Shown: positions 38,063 to 47,140 of the stretch, one piece after another
Numbering within the stretch: position 1 is the stretch's first letter
Layout: every line of letters begins with the position of its first letter
Assembly: GCA_039192515.1 (NCBI GenBank)
Contig: JBCCXA010000006.1
Span: 56,715-120,714, forward strand
Source of the DNA: Verrucomicrobiota bacterium
GTDB taxonomy: Bacteria; Verrucomicrobiota; Verrucomicrobiia; Methylacidiphilales; JBCCWR01
Direction of reading: 5' to 3'
DNA length: 64,000 nt
Translations under genes and position numbers: made by a program
Notes under the pieces: model-generated
The model's database searches: none
What the model was told of the DNA's origin: nothing
What the model saw: the letters and a program-made list of their open reading frames with translations, nothing else

Positions 38063-39337
38063 ATGAGGATAATTTCGTTTCCTGTCTGTAACATAGTGCT
38101 GATTTTTTTCACAAGTGGGGGAGATAGCTGTCAGTCTGAAGAGAAAGCAAACCATTCATTAGAGCCTATTTTGGGTTTAGGAGTGCAACAGCGGTTTGAT
38201 AGCAATGTTTACTGGTATCCAGAGACCAGACTGGCTAATCGACAATCTTGGGTTACAAGTCTTTTGCCAGTCGTAGGCTTGCGGCATGAGAAGGAGGTCA
38301 ATCACTGGGAGCTCAAATATGCACCAGATATCACTTTTTATTCGGATATCCCGCGCGAGAATTATCAAAGACATAAGGGGTTCCTTCATTTTCACCAAGA
38401 GTTGGGCCAGTGGCAGTTGAATGGAGATTTTAAACTTTTTTACACAGATGGTTCGCGTAGCTCTCAGACTTGGAATGGCCAAGGAGGGCCTCCTGCGGTA
38501 GGGGGCTATGAGATTCGCAATCGGCGTCAAAATCTTTTCACTCAGCATTTGTTTCAAGCGAGGTATAACGTGGATGCGTTTTTTATGAGAGCGGTTTACG
38601 AAGGGAAAATATATGACTTTATGCATAGGCGAAGTAATGAGCCGGGTTATCAGAATTTTTATGATCGAAATGATCTGAATGGTGGCTTGGATCTAGGTTA
38701 CCAATGGGACCAGGTAAACCTTGAGGCATATCTTGGTTATCGTTATGGATCGCAAGATCAGGAGAACCGTGAAAACTTTGGAGAGACGATCAACTACTCT
38801 AACCAATATCATCGTGTACTCATGGGTTTCGAAGGTCACCCTTACTCGTGGCTCAAACTCAAGTTAGAAATAGGCCCTGATTTGAGAGATTATGAAGAGG
38901 GTATTTTCCAAACCTCGGATGGTTTCGGCGTCCATACTTTTATGAAAGGTTCATTGGTCCTCATGCCAAGTAGGTTTGATAGGTTTTCCGTGCAATGGCG
39001 CCGGTTTATTATGCCAGGATCGGCTGGCAGGGGTATATTTGAAGATGTAAAGTATACTTTGGGCTGGGAACATGATTTTGGTGAGAATGTATGTGGTTTA
39101 CCATTAGAAGCACTTAGCGCAGGGTTTTATTTTACAATCTACGAAAACGATTTCAATCCAGGTAAACGATGGGACAGGGTATACAGACCTAGTCTAGAGT
39201 TCAACTATAGCTTCGATGCGCATTGGAAGCTATTCCTAGGATACGAGTATCAATGGTCTGAGAGTGAAGTCAGCAATACCCCCGCCAGAGAATATCAAAG
39301 GCACATCGTCACTATGGGAATCAAGTATACTTACTAA
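38063..39337 (+). CDS. Predicted outer-membrane beta-barrel protein
   Basis: A protein of about 424 residues with a hydrophobic signal (residues ~1-22) and no other helix. The rest is alternating aromatic/polar strands (LHFHQELGQWQLNGDFKLFY, LNGGLDLGYQWDQVNLEAYL) and ends with an aromatic final strand RHIVTMGIKYTY. This is the usual look of barrels tied to export of exopolysaccharide or general porin-like proteins. No specific family is recognised. ATG 38063 is chosen over GTG 38051 because it gives a cleaner signal peptide; neither has a clear ribosome-binding site. It is divergent from nrdBA and convergent with the oxidoreductase pair. Confidence 0.7.
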   Translation: MRIISFPVCNIVLIFFTSGGDSCQSEEKANHSLEPILGLGVQQRFDSNVYWYPETRLANRQSWVTSLLPVVGLRHEKEVNHWELKYAPDITFYSDIPRENYQRHKGFLHFHQELGQWQLNGDFKLFYTDGSRSSQTWNGQGGPPAVGGYEIRNRRQNLFTQHLFQARYNVDAFFMRAVYEGKIYDFMHRRSNEPGYQNFYDRNDLNGGLDLGYQWDQVNLEAYLGYRYGSQDQENRENFGETINYSNQYHRVLMGFEGHPYSWLKLKLEIGPDLRDYEEGIFQTSDGFGVHTFMKGSLVLMPSRFDRFSVQWRRFIMPGSAGRGIFEDVKYTLGWEHDFGENVCGLPLEALSAGFYFTIYENDFNPGKRWDRVYRPSLEFNYSFDAHWKLFLGYEYQWSESEVSNTPAREYQRHIVTMGIKYTY

Positions 39338-39362
39338 CGAATCGCTTGTCTTTAGCTTCAAG

Positions 39363-40736
39363 TTAGATCTTAAAATCACTAGATCGAAGAAGCATCTCCT
39401 TTTTTGAGGCGATGGCTTCATGGACTTTCGAAATAATCACAGTAGTCGGGAAAGCCACTTCAGCAGGGCAATGAAGTGGGGTCTTACCTCTGACAGCATT
39501 AAAAAAATTTTCAAGATGCTTTTGGTAAAGAGTATTGGGATGAGGCATTTCAAAAGGGCTGGATAAGTTTTGGTTTGTTGGCAAAGCATATTCTAAAGGT
39601 GGATTTAGTTCTCTAAGGGTGGCTTGCAAACCTGGCTGGTTTTGCCAGAAAGGTAGATGCTTAATTTCAATGTAGCCCTCTTTCTTTTTAGGCTGAGGCA
39701 TGATGTTGGGAGTGAGTTCAGAGTAGCGTGGGTTTTCAGATATTTTGATGCTCCCCTTAGTTCCCATAAAGTGTTCGAAGTACCCTCCGCCATTATTAGT
39801 AGTTGAATGCGCTTGGTAAATAGCTTGGAGCTTTGAGTAAGGGGTTTCATACTGAAGAATGGCCGTGACGCTATCAGGCCATTCATGAGAAGGGTTATTG
39901 GATAGGCCGCTTGCTTGAATCGATTTCGGCTTAGCATTGAGGAACCAATTGAAGATATCTATTTGGTGCGCGCCTAAATCAGAAATGAGTCCACCACTGT
40001 AACGCTTGAACCACCGCCAGTTAAGAAATTCATACATATTTTCGTAGCCGAATTGGTTAAGGGTTTTTTTGCTGATGGAAATTTTAGGTGAAGCCCCAAT
40101 GTCGTGACTCATGGATCGGTTCCATTGTCCATTGATGGCGGTAATTTTTCCACAAATAGCAAGCTCATCAATTAACTTGCTTTTGGTGTAGATATATCTT
40201 GGGTTACTACGTCTTTGAAGACCAATCTGGAGAAGCCTTCCTGTTTCACGCTGAGTCTTGATCATACTTCGGGCTTGCTCGATTGTATTTGCCATTGTCT
40301 TTTCACAATAGACGTGACAACCCGCCTGCATGGCAGCATTGCTTTGTTCGGCATGAGCAAAATCTGGAGTGGCGACAATGACGCAATCGAGATCCTTCTC
40401 ATTTGCCAGCATCTCTTGATAATCTACGTAAATATTGGAATCAAAGCCATACCACTTGAGCTGCTGTCTAGCAGACTTTCTTTTATAGGGCCAAATGTCA
40501 CAGATAGCTTTAAATCGAACGCCAGCAGGCATTTTTCGAATCGCTTCAAAGAGCATTCTACCTTGAGCCCCAAAGCCTATAAGGGCGATGTTCAAGTCAT
40601 CTAGCTTAGTGGATGAGGCCAAGCTGTTGAGTGGAGTGGAAGAAATGGCTAGTCCTGTTCCTGCTGCGGCTGATGAGTAGATAAAGCGGCGCCTTGTCAA
40701 TGGGTGCTCTGGTTTCTTCTGTTGCCCTTTATCCAT
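39363..40736 (-). CDS. Tat-exported Gfo/Idh/MocA oxidoreductase, paralogue 1
   Basis: A 457-residue NAD(P)-dependent sugar oxidoreductase. The N-terminus carries a twin-arginine signal (TRRRFIYSSAAAGTGLAISS), so it is exported folded with cofactor. The Rossmann domain begins LNIALIGFGAQGRMLFEAI, the HVYCEKTMANT segment is the family's EKP-type motif, and GGLISDLGAHQIDIFNWFL the conserved C-terminal-domain stretch with Asp/His. Tat-exported members are abundant in Verrucomicrobiota and Planctomycetota; the substrate is unknown. It is a tandem duplicate of the next gene upstream (40780-42201). Confidence 0.88.
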   Translation of the reverse strand: MDKGQQKKPEHPLTRRRFIYSSAAAGTGLAISSTPLNSLASSTKLDDLNIALIGFGAQGRMLFEAIRKMPAGVRFKAICDIWPYKRKSARQQLKWYGFDSNIYVDYQEMLANEKDLDCVIVATPDFAHAEQSNAAMQAGCHVYCEKTMANTIEQARSMIKTQRETGRLLQIGLQRRSNPRYIYTKSKLIDELAICGKITAINGQWNRSMSHDIGASPKISISKKTLNQFGYENMYEFLNWRWFKRYSGGLISDLGAHQIDIFNWFLNAKPKSIQASGLSNNPSHEWPDSVTAILQYETPYSKLQAIYQAHSTTNNGGGYFEHFMGTKGSIKISENPRYSELTPNIMPQPKKKEGYIEIKHLPFWQNQPGLQATLRELNPPLEYALPTNQNLSSPFEMPHPNTLYQKHLENFFNAVRGKTPLHCPAEVAFPTTVIISKVHEAIASKKEMLLRSSDFKI

Positions 40737-40779
40737 TTAAAATAATAACCTGAGAAACTATCCTGACAGACTCATAAGA

Positions 40780-42201
40780 CTATGCAATGAAGTCTTGTGG
40801 GCTAAAATAAAGTTTCTTCTCAGCGGCCACCGCTTCATTAGCAGCTAGAACCGTAACGGTAGAGGCAAAAGCAACATCTGCCGGGCAATTGAGCGTGGCT
40901 TCACCCCGAACAGCATCAAAGAAATTTTCCAAATGGCACTGGTGGATGCTCTTATTTCCTAGGGTGATGGGTATGTTCCATTCCACAAGAGGTGCTGTTT
41001 CTCGAGAATCAACTTTTGCAGTGGAGGAGCTTGTTAGTTGTTGGAGGCTTTTAGGTTTTTCCCAAGATTTTGTTCCATCATTCCTAACAATAAGCCCTTG
41101 TTTTTGCCATTTGATCCAGGGGTTTTGGTTTGCACCCTCTTCTGTGCTAGCCAGGGCTTCTTGAAAAATTCTGGAATATTTGTGATTTTCGGAGACGCGA
41201 ATAGCTCCTTCTGTTCCCATAAAATATTCGTAGTATCCTCCGCCAGCACTGGTGGTGGTTTGGACCTGGTAAAAGGCGCGAGTTGTCCCTTGGTTTGTGT
41301 CAAAACGGTAAACCACCATGACGTTGTCATACCATTCGTGACCTGGATAAAAATCTACGCCTCCCTCGGCTATTACTGACTTTGGATTATTACCAAGAAA
41401 CCAATTGTAGATATCAATCTGGTGAGCTCCTAAGTCCGAGAGAGGGCCGCCACCATAACGTTTATACCAACGCCAATTCTCGAACTCATGCATATTCCTG
41501 TAGCCGTATCGATTGAGAGTTGTCTCATCTAAAGCAATTCCAGGGCTAGACTTGATATCAGCAGTAACAGCTCTATTCCATTGGCCATTCACGGCGGTAA
41601 TCTGTCCACACAGGGATACCTGATCAATAAGTGTATCCTTAATGAATTGATATCTCGGGTTACTTCTTCTCTGATGCCCAATTTGTAAGAGTTTACCTGT
41701 CTCCCGCTGAGTTTGAACCATACTGCGTGCACCTTCCACAGTATTGGACATGAGTTTTTCACAGTAAACATGACAACCTGCCCTTAGTGCTGCATTAGTA
41801 TGTTCGGCATGAACAAAGTCAGGGCTAGCGATAATCACACAGTCTAGATCTCTTTCGTGATCAAGCATCTTATGAAAATCTTGGTAAGTGTTAAATTCCC
41901 CAATTTGAACCTTCTTTCCTCGCATCTTACTCAACCATTTTTTTATTTTGTATGGCCAGATGTCGCAGACGGCTTTAATTCGGACGCTTGGTCCTATCTT
42001 GTAAATTGAATCAACAAGCACCTTCCCTTGGGAGCCGAAACCGACGATCGCAATATTTAACTCATCCTTTTTGATCGGCCTGGTTAAAGATTTAGCGGGA
42101 GTGGATGAAAGAACTATTCCAGTGCCTAGTGCAGAGGCGGTAGATACGAATGTGCGTCTGGTTATGGGCTTTTTAGGGTCTGATTGAGGGGTGTTATTCA
42201 T
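40780..42201 (-). CDS. Tat-exported Gfo/Idh/MocA oxidoreductase, paralogue 2
   Basis: A 473-residue homologue of its downstream neighbour, similar throughout. It has the Tat signal ITRRTFVSTASALGTGIVLS, the nucleotide loop IAIVGFGSQGKVLV, HVYCEKLMSNT, and GGPLSDLGAHQIDIYNWFL. It carries an extra ~20 residues in the late region (around SLQQLTSSSTAKVDSRETAP). Both genes are on the minus strand 43 bases apart, so co-expression is likely; the two products could form a heteromer or handle two sugars. Confidence 0.88.
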   Translation of the reverse strand: MNNTPQSDPKKPITRRTFVSTASALGTGIVLSSTPAKSLTRPIKKDELNIAIVGFGSQGKVLVDSIYKIGPSVRIKAVCDIWPYKIKKWLSKMRGKKVQIGEFNTYQDFHKMLDHERDLDCVIIASPDFVHAEHTNAALRAGCHVYCEKLMSNTVEGARSMVQTQRETGKLLQIGHQRRSNPRYQFIKDTLIDQVSLCGQITAVNGQWNRAVTADIKSSPGIALDETTLNRYGYRNMHEFENWRWYKRYGGGPLSDLGAHQIDIYNWFLGNNPKSVIAEGGVDFYPGHEWYDNVMVVYRFDTNQGTTRAFYQVQTTTSAGGGYYEYFMGTEGAIRVSENHKYSRIFQEALASTEEGANQNPWIKWQKQGLIVRNDGTKSWEKPKSLQQLTSSSTAKVDSRETAPLVEWNIPITLGNKSIHQCHLENFFDAVRGEATLNCPADVAFASTVTVLAANEAVAAEKKLYFSPQDFIA

Positions 42202-42446
42202 AATAGATCTCCTGCGTAGTGTGGGTTAACAATACCTTATAAGACGCAGTTAGGTGATTTTAGATTTTGGCTAAACGGGATTGGATTACTTTGGCAGGGC
42301 TTCTAAAAATGCTCCACGCCTTCTGCATATCTGTGATGTAAGATTAATAGAAACCCAATCATTAAGGGGTTGACTAAAAAAAAGAGGTTGATAGCTTGTA
42401 AGCCCTTCAGGATTAACGAAGGGAAGATTTAACAAGGAATTTTGGT

Positions 42447-42626
42447 ATGAAACCGACGTATCGCCCGTCTAAAAGAACACGTAAAAAACAATTTGGCTTT
42501 TTAGCGAGAACTCGCACAAAGAGTGGGCGAGCTATTCTAAAGCGTCGTCGTGCTAAAGGGCGTGTCCGTTTGACGCCTAAACGCACGGATTTGAAATTTA
42601 AGCGTCACGTTCAACAACACGCCTGA
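42447..42626 (+). CDS. rpmH: Ribosomal protein L34
   Basis: A 59-residue basic protein of the large ribosomal subunit, starting [20 protein letters not shown] and containing [17 protein letters not shown], the L34 signature. AAGGAA lies 7 bases before the ATG. The C-terminal extension ([18 protein letters not shown]) makes it a little longer than the usual 44-46 residues. It starts the conserved rpmH-rnpA-yidC-jag block; dnaA is not adjacent. A TTGACT at 42370-42375 could be part of its promoter, without a good -10. Confidence 0.95.
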   Translation: MKPTYRPSKRTRKKQFGFLARTRTKSGRAILKRRRAKGRVRLTPKRTDLKFKRHVQQHA

Positions 42627-42629
42627 TTC

Positions 42630-42983
42630 TTGAAGAGATCCTTAAGGCGTCGTCAGATCTTGAGAAAACGTCGAGATTTCGATCGAGTGCGTCGGAATGG
42701 TAAGAGAATTAATAGTCGTCTGGTCGCATGCAACTACCTGGAGCATCAAGACCAGACAGATATTTCTCGAATGGTGGCTTTTATCGTTCCTAAGTCATGC
42801 GGTGCGGCGGTGGTCCGCAATAGAATCCGCCGAAGATTAAAAGAGATCTACAGAAATCTACAGCAGTTTTTGCCTGAGGGGTTATGGTCGGTCTGGATTG
42901 CTCGGAAGGAGTCTGCAGAAGCCAGTTACTGGCAGCTCAAAGATGAGGTGGAAGGGGTTTATCGCAAAGCCAACTTTTTCTAA
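42630..42983 (+). CDS. rnpA: Ribonuclease P protein component
   Basis: A 117-residue basic protein that assists the RNase P RNA in trimming tRNA 5' ends. The RNR motif is in VVRNRIRRRLKEIYR (about residues 66-80), preceded by RRDFDRVRRNGKRI and VPKSCGAA. The start codon is TTG 42630, three bases after the rpmH stop, so translation is probably coupled. The position between rpmH and yidC is standard. Confidence 0.93.
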   Translation: MKRSLRRRQILRKRRDFDRVRRNGKRINSRLVACNYLEHQDQTDISRMVAFIVPKSCGAAVVRNRIRRRLKEIYRNLQQFLPEGLWSVWIARKESAEASYWQLKDEVEGVYRKANFF

Positions 42984-43145
42984 TTTTAGGCAAGTATTGT
43001 TGAGTTCAGAGCCGCTGTAAAAGCTAAATAGGCTTAATTCATTCTTTATTGTTTTCAAAGTAGTTGGCTTAGCTACAATTCTACCTTTTGTTAATCCCGC
43101 TTTAAGGAAGCGGCAGGAGAATGGATTGATTAAGAAAGTAAGTGA

Positions 43146-45014
43146 ATGGATAGAACAGCTTGGATAGTAGTGACGATATGCGTCGTGCTTTTGTTGGCTT
43201 GGCAGCCGCTGATGGATAGGCTTTATCCTACACCAGAGCCTCGACCCGTCAGAGAGGAAGTCGAGACTAAAGAAGTTAGTAAGGCGGAATCAGAGGGTGT
43301 CGTAGCTGATGACACAATCTCAGAGGGTGAAGTTCCTACTTTAACTGCTTCCAGTGAAATGCTGATCCAAGGTGATCTGAGCAGTGCGAGAGAGTTTGTC
43401 TTAGAGAATACTCAGCTCCGGGTCGTTCTGACGACTTTGGGCGGAGGCATAGACAAGATAGAGTTAAAAGAGCATTACGTAGAAGATGAGGAAGGGGACC
43501 CAATCATTCTTCACGGAATTAATAAGGTGCCGGTTTTAAATCTACAAGGCATTGACTGGACAGACGGATATACGGTCGTTCCCTACGAAGTAATTAAGGC
43601 TAACTCTTCTGAAGTTGTCTTCAAACGCAAGCTCCACAAAGGTGGATACATAGTTCGCACATTCACTTTAGATCCCGAAAATGAGTATTTGGTTAATGTA
43701 GACCAGAAAATTGTCAACGATAGTGGGGAACTTTTGGTGCTTGGCCCAGGACGGATGGATACTGGAGTCGCGGAGCCTATTTATGGTCGTGCTGACGAGA
43801 GGACACATCTGAGTGTGGGGTGGAAGGATTCCTCTGAAGAATTTAACATAGATAAAATAACTGCCTTTGATGGGTTCAAGCCATTAGGTATTACGATCTC
43901 TCATGGTAAAACGGTAATTACCAGCCCAGCGGATAGGCCGCTTCTTTGGTCTGTCACAAAAAGCCAGTTTTTTTCTTTGGTCGTGGATTTTTCTGAAGGA
44001 GGTCAGGTTACGAATCTAAGAGGAACTCAAGTAGAGCTTCCTCATCTGCGTTCTAAGAATGAAAAAATTCCCGATGGCATCCGTGCGACAGTGCAATTTG
44101 GTGGCCTAAAGGTAAAGCCTTCGGAGTCTCTTGAGCAACGTATGGTTCTCTTTGCTGGCCCGACTTATGATGAGGTGATGACGGACTTGAATAAAAAAGA
44201 AGTGATGGAGCATGGTTACTTCGGTTTTGTGAGCCGTCCTCTTTTGTTATTCATGAATGCCATCTACAAAGTTGTAGGTAACTATGGGTGGGCTATTGTG
44301 ATTATGACGATCATTATCAAGCTGGTTCTCTGGTATCCGCAGACCAAAGCCAACTTGAGCATGAAAAAAATGCAAGTGGTTGCTCCAATCATGAAGGAGA
44401 TGCAAGAAAAATTCAAAGACAAGCCCGACAAACTACAACAGGAGATGATGAAGTTGTACAAGGATTATGGCGTCAATCCTGTGGGTGGTTGTCTGCCTAT
44501 ACTTTTGCAAATGCCTATATTCATAGGCTTTTATTGGATGCTCTTGAGAGCGATTGAGTTGCGGCATGAGGGATGGATCTGGTGGGTTAGCGACCTATCG
44601 AAGCCTGATACAATCGCCTATTTGCCTCTCCCTATTTTAGGAGACTTTCCCATTAATCCATTGCCTATTTTGATGGCAGCTAGCATGTTTTTGAGTTTTC
44701 AAATGACTCCCAAACCACAAGGAGTCGACAACCCGGCACAACATATTTTCAAATTCATGCCCATTATTTTTCTGATTTTCTGTTATAATTTTGCTTCGGC
44801 ACTTTCTTTATATTGGACGGTCCAAAACTTGCTTGGAATAGTTCAGATGTATTTTAACTTAAAGATACCAATGCCTACTCCTGAGGAGCTAAAGGCGAAA
44901 GCGGAAGAGAAAAAGAAAGTGCGTGAGGCTTTGCAAGCTAAAGCGGGTCCTGGTATGGGGGCGCCTGCAAAAAAAGCTCGTGGACCTAGGACGCAGAAAC
45001 GCAAAAAGCGTTAA
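43146..45014 (+). CDS. yidC: Membrane protein insertase YidC
   Basis: Inserts membrane proteins with or without SecYEG. The 622-residue protein has a first helix (about 5-22), a large periplasmic beta domain to about residue 355, then the conserved five-helix insertase core (YGWAIVIMTIIIKLVLWYPQ, NPVGGCLPILLQMPIF, and the final helices near 520-560). The tail is strongly basic (KKARGPRTQKRKKR), as in YidC proteins that contact ribosomes. No yidD is present in the 160-base gap after rnpA. Confidence 0.95.
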   Translation: MDRTAWIVVTICVVLLLAWQPLMDRLYPTPEPRPVREEVETKEVSKAESEGVVADDTISEGEVPTLTASSEMLIQGDLSSAREFVLENTQLRVVLTTLGGGIDKIELKEHYVEDEEGDPIILHGINKVPVLNLQGIDWTDGYTVVPYEVIKANSSEVVFKRKLHKGGYIVRTFTLDPENEYLVNVDQKIVNDSGELLVLGPGRMDTGVAEPIYGRADERTHLSVGWKDSSEEFNIDKITAFDGFKPLGITISHGKTVITSPADRPLLWSVTKSQFFSLVVDFSEGGQVTNLRGTQVELPHLRSKNEKIPDGIRATVQFGGLKVKPSESLEQRMVLFAGPTYDEVMTDLNKKEVMEHGYFGFVSRPLLLFMNAIYKVVGNYGWAIVIMTIIIKLVLWYPQTKANLSMKKMQVVAPIMKEMQEKFKDKPDKLQQEMMKLYKDYGVNPVGGCLPILLQMPIFIGFYWMLLRAIELRHEGWIWWVSDLSKPDTIAYLPLPILGDFPINPLPILMAASMFLSFQMTPKPQGVDNPAQHIFKFMPIIFLIFCYNFASALSLYWTVQNLLGIVQMYFNLKIPMPTPEELKAKAEEKKKVREALQAKAGPGMGAPAKKARGPRTQKRKKR

Positions 45015-45032
45015 ATCCGTTTATACAGTAGA

Positions 45033-45055
45033 TTGCTGCATGATTCGGGTTAAAT
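45033..45055 (-). repeat. Solitary repeat-terminus motif
   Basis: GCTGCATGATTCGGGTTAAA between yidC and jag matches the terminal repeat of the dispersed family (compare 62851 reversed and 45857). No body of the element is present. Confidence 0.4.
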
Positions 45056-45064
45056 TAAGAAAAA

Positions 45065-45520
45065 ATGAAGTCCTTTGAATATAGCCCTAAAGAGGCATTA
45101 GAGATGATGCTCGGACACCTTGGTTTCGTATTTGAGGTGCGGGAGGAAGATCGTCTCCAAGGACCTACTTTGCATATTCTTACACGCGACCCGGGCCGTC
45201 TGATTGGACGCAATGGTAAGACATTGGATGACTTACAGTTTTTGTTGAACCGATTACTCACAACTAGTGAAGATGAAGCTCCGAAAGTCACCATTGATGT
45301 CGAGAATTATAAAGCACATCAGTATGAGCCGTTGTTTGTTAAATTACGTGCTGCAGCTAATCAGGTCAAAGAAACAGGTGATCCTTATGAATTAGACCCG
45401 ATGAATTCCTTTGATCGCCGCATTGTTCATAACTTTTTCATAGATGATCCTGAAATCAAGACTCAGAGTGTGGACGAAAAATCTCGCCTCAAGAAGGTGG
45501 TTATTAAGAAAGCCAGTTAG
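45065..45520 (+). CDS. jag: KH/R3H RNA-binding protein Jag (KhpB)
   Basis: A 151-residue cytoplasmic RNA-binding protein that follows yidC in most bacteria and affects cell-wall growth and division. The KH domain contains the GxxG loop in RLIGRNGKTLDDLQFLLNRL (about 42-62). The R3H domain is near the C-terminus (DPMNSFDRRIVHNFFIDD). The N-terminal Jag-N domain of Firmicutes is absent, giving the short form common in Gram-negatives. Confidence 0.9.
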   Translation: MKSFEYSPKEALEMMLGHLGFVFEVREEDRLQGPTLHILTRDPGRLIGRNGKTLDDLQFLLNRLLTTSEDEAPKVTIDVENYKAHQYEPLFVKLRAAANQVKETGDPYELDPMNSFDRRIVHNFFIDDPEIKTQSVDEKSRLKKVVIKKAS

Positions 45521-45540
45521 CCATCTTCCCACTCTATTTG

Positions 45541-45625
45541 GATTGGTGCTTCGCATGCTTGATAGCTTCGCCTTTGTTAGCATGTAGGACCTTCGCTCAG
45601 ACGATGCGATTCATATTTCTAATGC
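45541..45625 (+). repeat. Dispersed MITE-like repeat, core fragment (copy E)
   Basis: GGTGCTTCGCATGCTTGATA then GCTTCGCCTTTGTTAGC and GCTCAGACGATGCGATTCAT align with the middle of copies A, B and F. Both ends are missing. A 94-codon frame reading through it is not considered a gene. Confidence 0.6.
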
Positions 45626-45855
45626 TCTTCATTTTTTATCTTTCGAAACACTCTATACCTAATGATTGGGCTAAGGATTCAGAATCGAAACAGCAAAGGA
45701 GAGTATCTATTCCAGGAAGACTCGAAGCTTTAATCCTTTCAAAGTTTTTGTTGAGGAAAGTAGCAACTTTTAGTGGAAGTGCGACTTTACCTAATATCCG
45801 AGGTGTCCTCATGATCCGCTGAGGTTACGGCTAGCTGATCTTGATTTATAGGCTT

Positions 45856-45998
45856 TTTTAACCCGAATGATTTGAAAAATTCTCATCAACCGAGTCTAAC
45901 TGCTTGAGATTCTTGCAAGCAAATGGTGAACCGACCCAATGATATGATTCACAACATGATGTGAATAATCGGCTTGTCAGATTATCAAATTCGGGACA
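45856..45998. repeat. Possible second repeat element with family-like ends
   Basis: This stretch begins TTTTTTAACCCGAATGATTT and ends with ATCAAATTCGGGACAGG, giving inverted CCCGAATnnTTGA-type ends about 140 bp apart. The interior is not similar to the other copies. It fills part of the 45521-46008 gap, in which I see no gene. Confidence 0.35.
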
Positions 45999-46008
45999 GG
46001 TTTAATGA

Positions 46009-46413
46009 ATGGCTGAGATAGCAAATTTTGTCCATCGCAACGCGATGAAGATCACCCCGAAGATATTAGATAACATCATGAGAGAGTTGCCTTTGCTCAA
46101 GGCAGAATTTACGCAGATCAATGCTCCAAAATTTCCACATTTGGTGGATCAATTAGAGTTTTTGGCTGATGCCGTAGAGGATTTTGCAGAGGGTCAGGTG
46201 AAGGATTTGCCTTATTTTGCCATTGCTGAGGCTGCTTTTGCTATGATCTATGCGCACCGTATGATGGATTTGATACCAGATACAACAGCTGAGTATGGTT
46301 ATGCAGATGATTCTGCTGTGGTTCGTTCCGTCTTGATACGGTATCAATCTGAGTTTCAAGTCTATGCAGTGACAACAGACCATGATTGGTCTAAGATCAC
46401 TGACGAGCCATAA
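46009..46413 (+). CDS. YkvA/DUF1232-family small membrane protein
   Basis: A 134-residue protein. The central block DLPYFAIAEAAFAMIYAHRM followed by MDLIPDTTAEYGYADDSAVV is the DUF1232 (YkvA) signature, normally a short membrane-embedded segment with the DxIPD turn. Function of the family is unknown. The start ATG 46009 has a weak GACAGG upstream, and an ATG 4 bases earlier is out of frame. It lies at the head of a run of envelope-related genes to 50218. Confidence 0.75.
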   Translation: MAEIANFVHRNAMKITPKILDNIMRELPLLKAEFTQINAPKFPHLVDQLEFLADAVEDFAEGQVKDLPYFAIAEAAFAMIYAHRMMDLIPDTTAEYGYADDSAVVRSVLIRYQSEFQVYAVTTDHDWSKITDEP

Positions 46414-46453
46414 GATTTTTTAGCGAATCTTTGAAAGTTAGATAGATTTTCCT

Positions 46454-47140
46454 ATGGAACCTCCTAGATGGTTGGATGCTTTAGAAAGACGTTTTGGCGG
46501 CTGGGCTGTCCCCCATCTCACCAAGGTTCTAATTCTATTCAATATTCTAACTTTTTTTTTGATCGGGAGTGATTCAACGCAGAGTTTTGTAGGGGACCTG
46601 CTCTTGCTTCCAGAGTTTTTCTTAGCGGGGCAATTTTGGCGAGCAATCACATTTCTATTCGTAGTGAGCCCAAATGCGAGCTTGGGAGTAGGTACTTTTT
46701 TCTTCTTTGTTATGATGATGTTTTTTTGGTTCATAGGGGGCGCCTTGGAAGAAACATGGGGCGCCTTTAAATTGAATGTCTATATAATTCTCTCTGTCTT
46801 AGGGGTTATCATCGCTATATTTGCGTTAGGTCCAGCAATTCCATTTCTTATTGATTCTCAGTGGATATTCAATTCCCTATTGATCGCCTTCGGAACTTTA
46901 TATCCTAGGTATGAGCTTCGACTGTTATTTATACCGTTTCCAATTTACGCGAAATGGATCTCAATCTTAACAGCTGGATTTTTATTTATGGAGTGTGTCC
47001 AGATTCCTGCCAAGACACCATTTATTTTGGGAGCAATGCTTGGTTACTTTGTGGTGATTGGTCCTGCTTTTTGGAAGGACTATAAGCTGCGTAAAGGGTC
47101 TCAAGAACGAATGAAACGCTTTCGAGGCGAGGATGATTGA
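46454..47140 (+). CDS. Rhomboid-like membrane protein, probably inactive
   Basis: A 228-residue protein with about six membrane helices arranged as in rhomboids (ERRFGGWAVPHLTKVLILFN start, GQFWRAITFLFV, then WFIGGALEETWGAFKLNVYI matching the L1 loop/WR region). No GxSG motif or partner catalytic His can be found; the expected helix reads WIFNSLLIAFGTLYPR. It is therefore likely a rhomboid pseudoprotease with a chaperone or membrane-partitioning role. The end overlaps the next gene by 8 bases. Confidence 0.75.
   Translation: MEPPRWLDALERRFGGWAVPHLTKVLILFNILTFFLIGSDSTQSFVGDLLLLPEFFLAGQFWRAITFLFVVSPNASLGVGTFFFFVMMMFFWFIGGALEETWGAFKLNVYIILSVLGVIIAIFALGPAIPFLIDSQWIFNSLLIAFGTLYPRYELRLLFIPFPIYAKWISILTAGFLFMECVQIPAKTPFILGAMLGYFVVIGPAFWKDYKLRKGSQERMKRFRGEDD

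Noticed and set aside
45538..45822. 94-codon frame after jag
   Set aside because: Its first third is repeat copy E and the rest has no recognisable protein features or ribosome-binding site.
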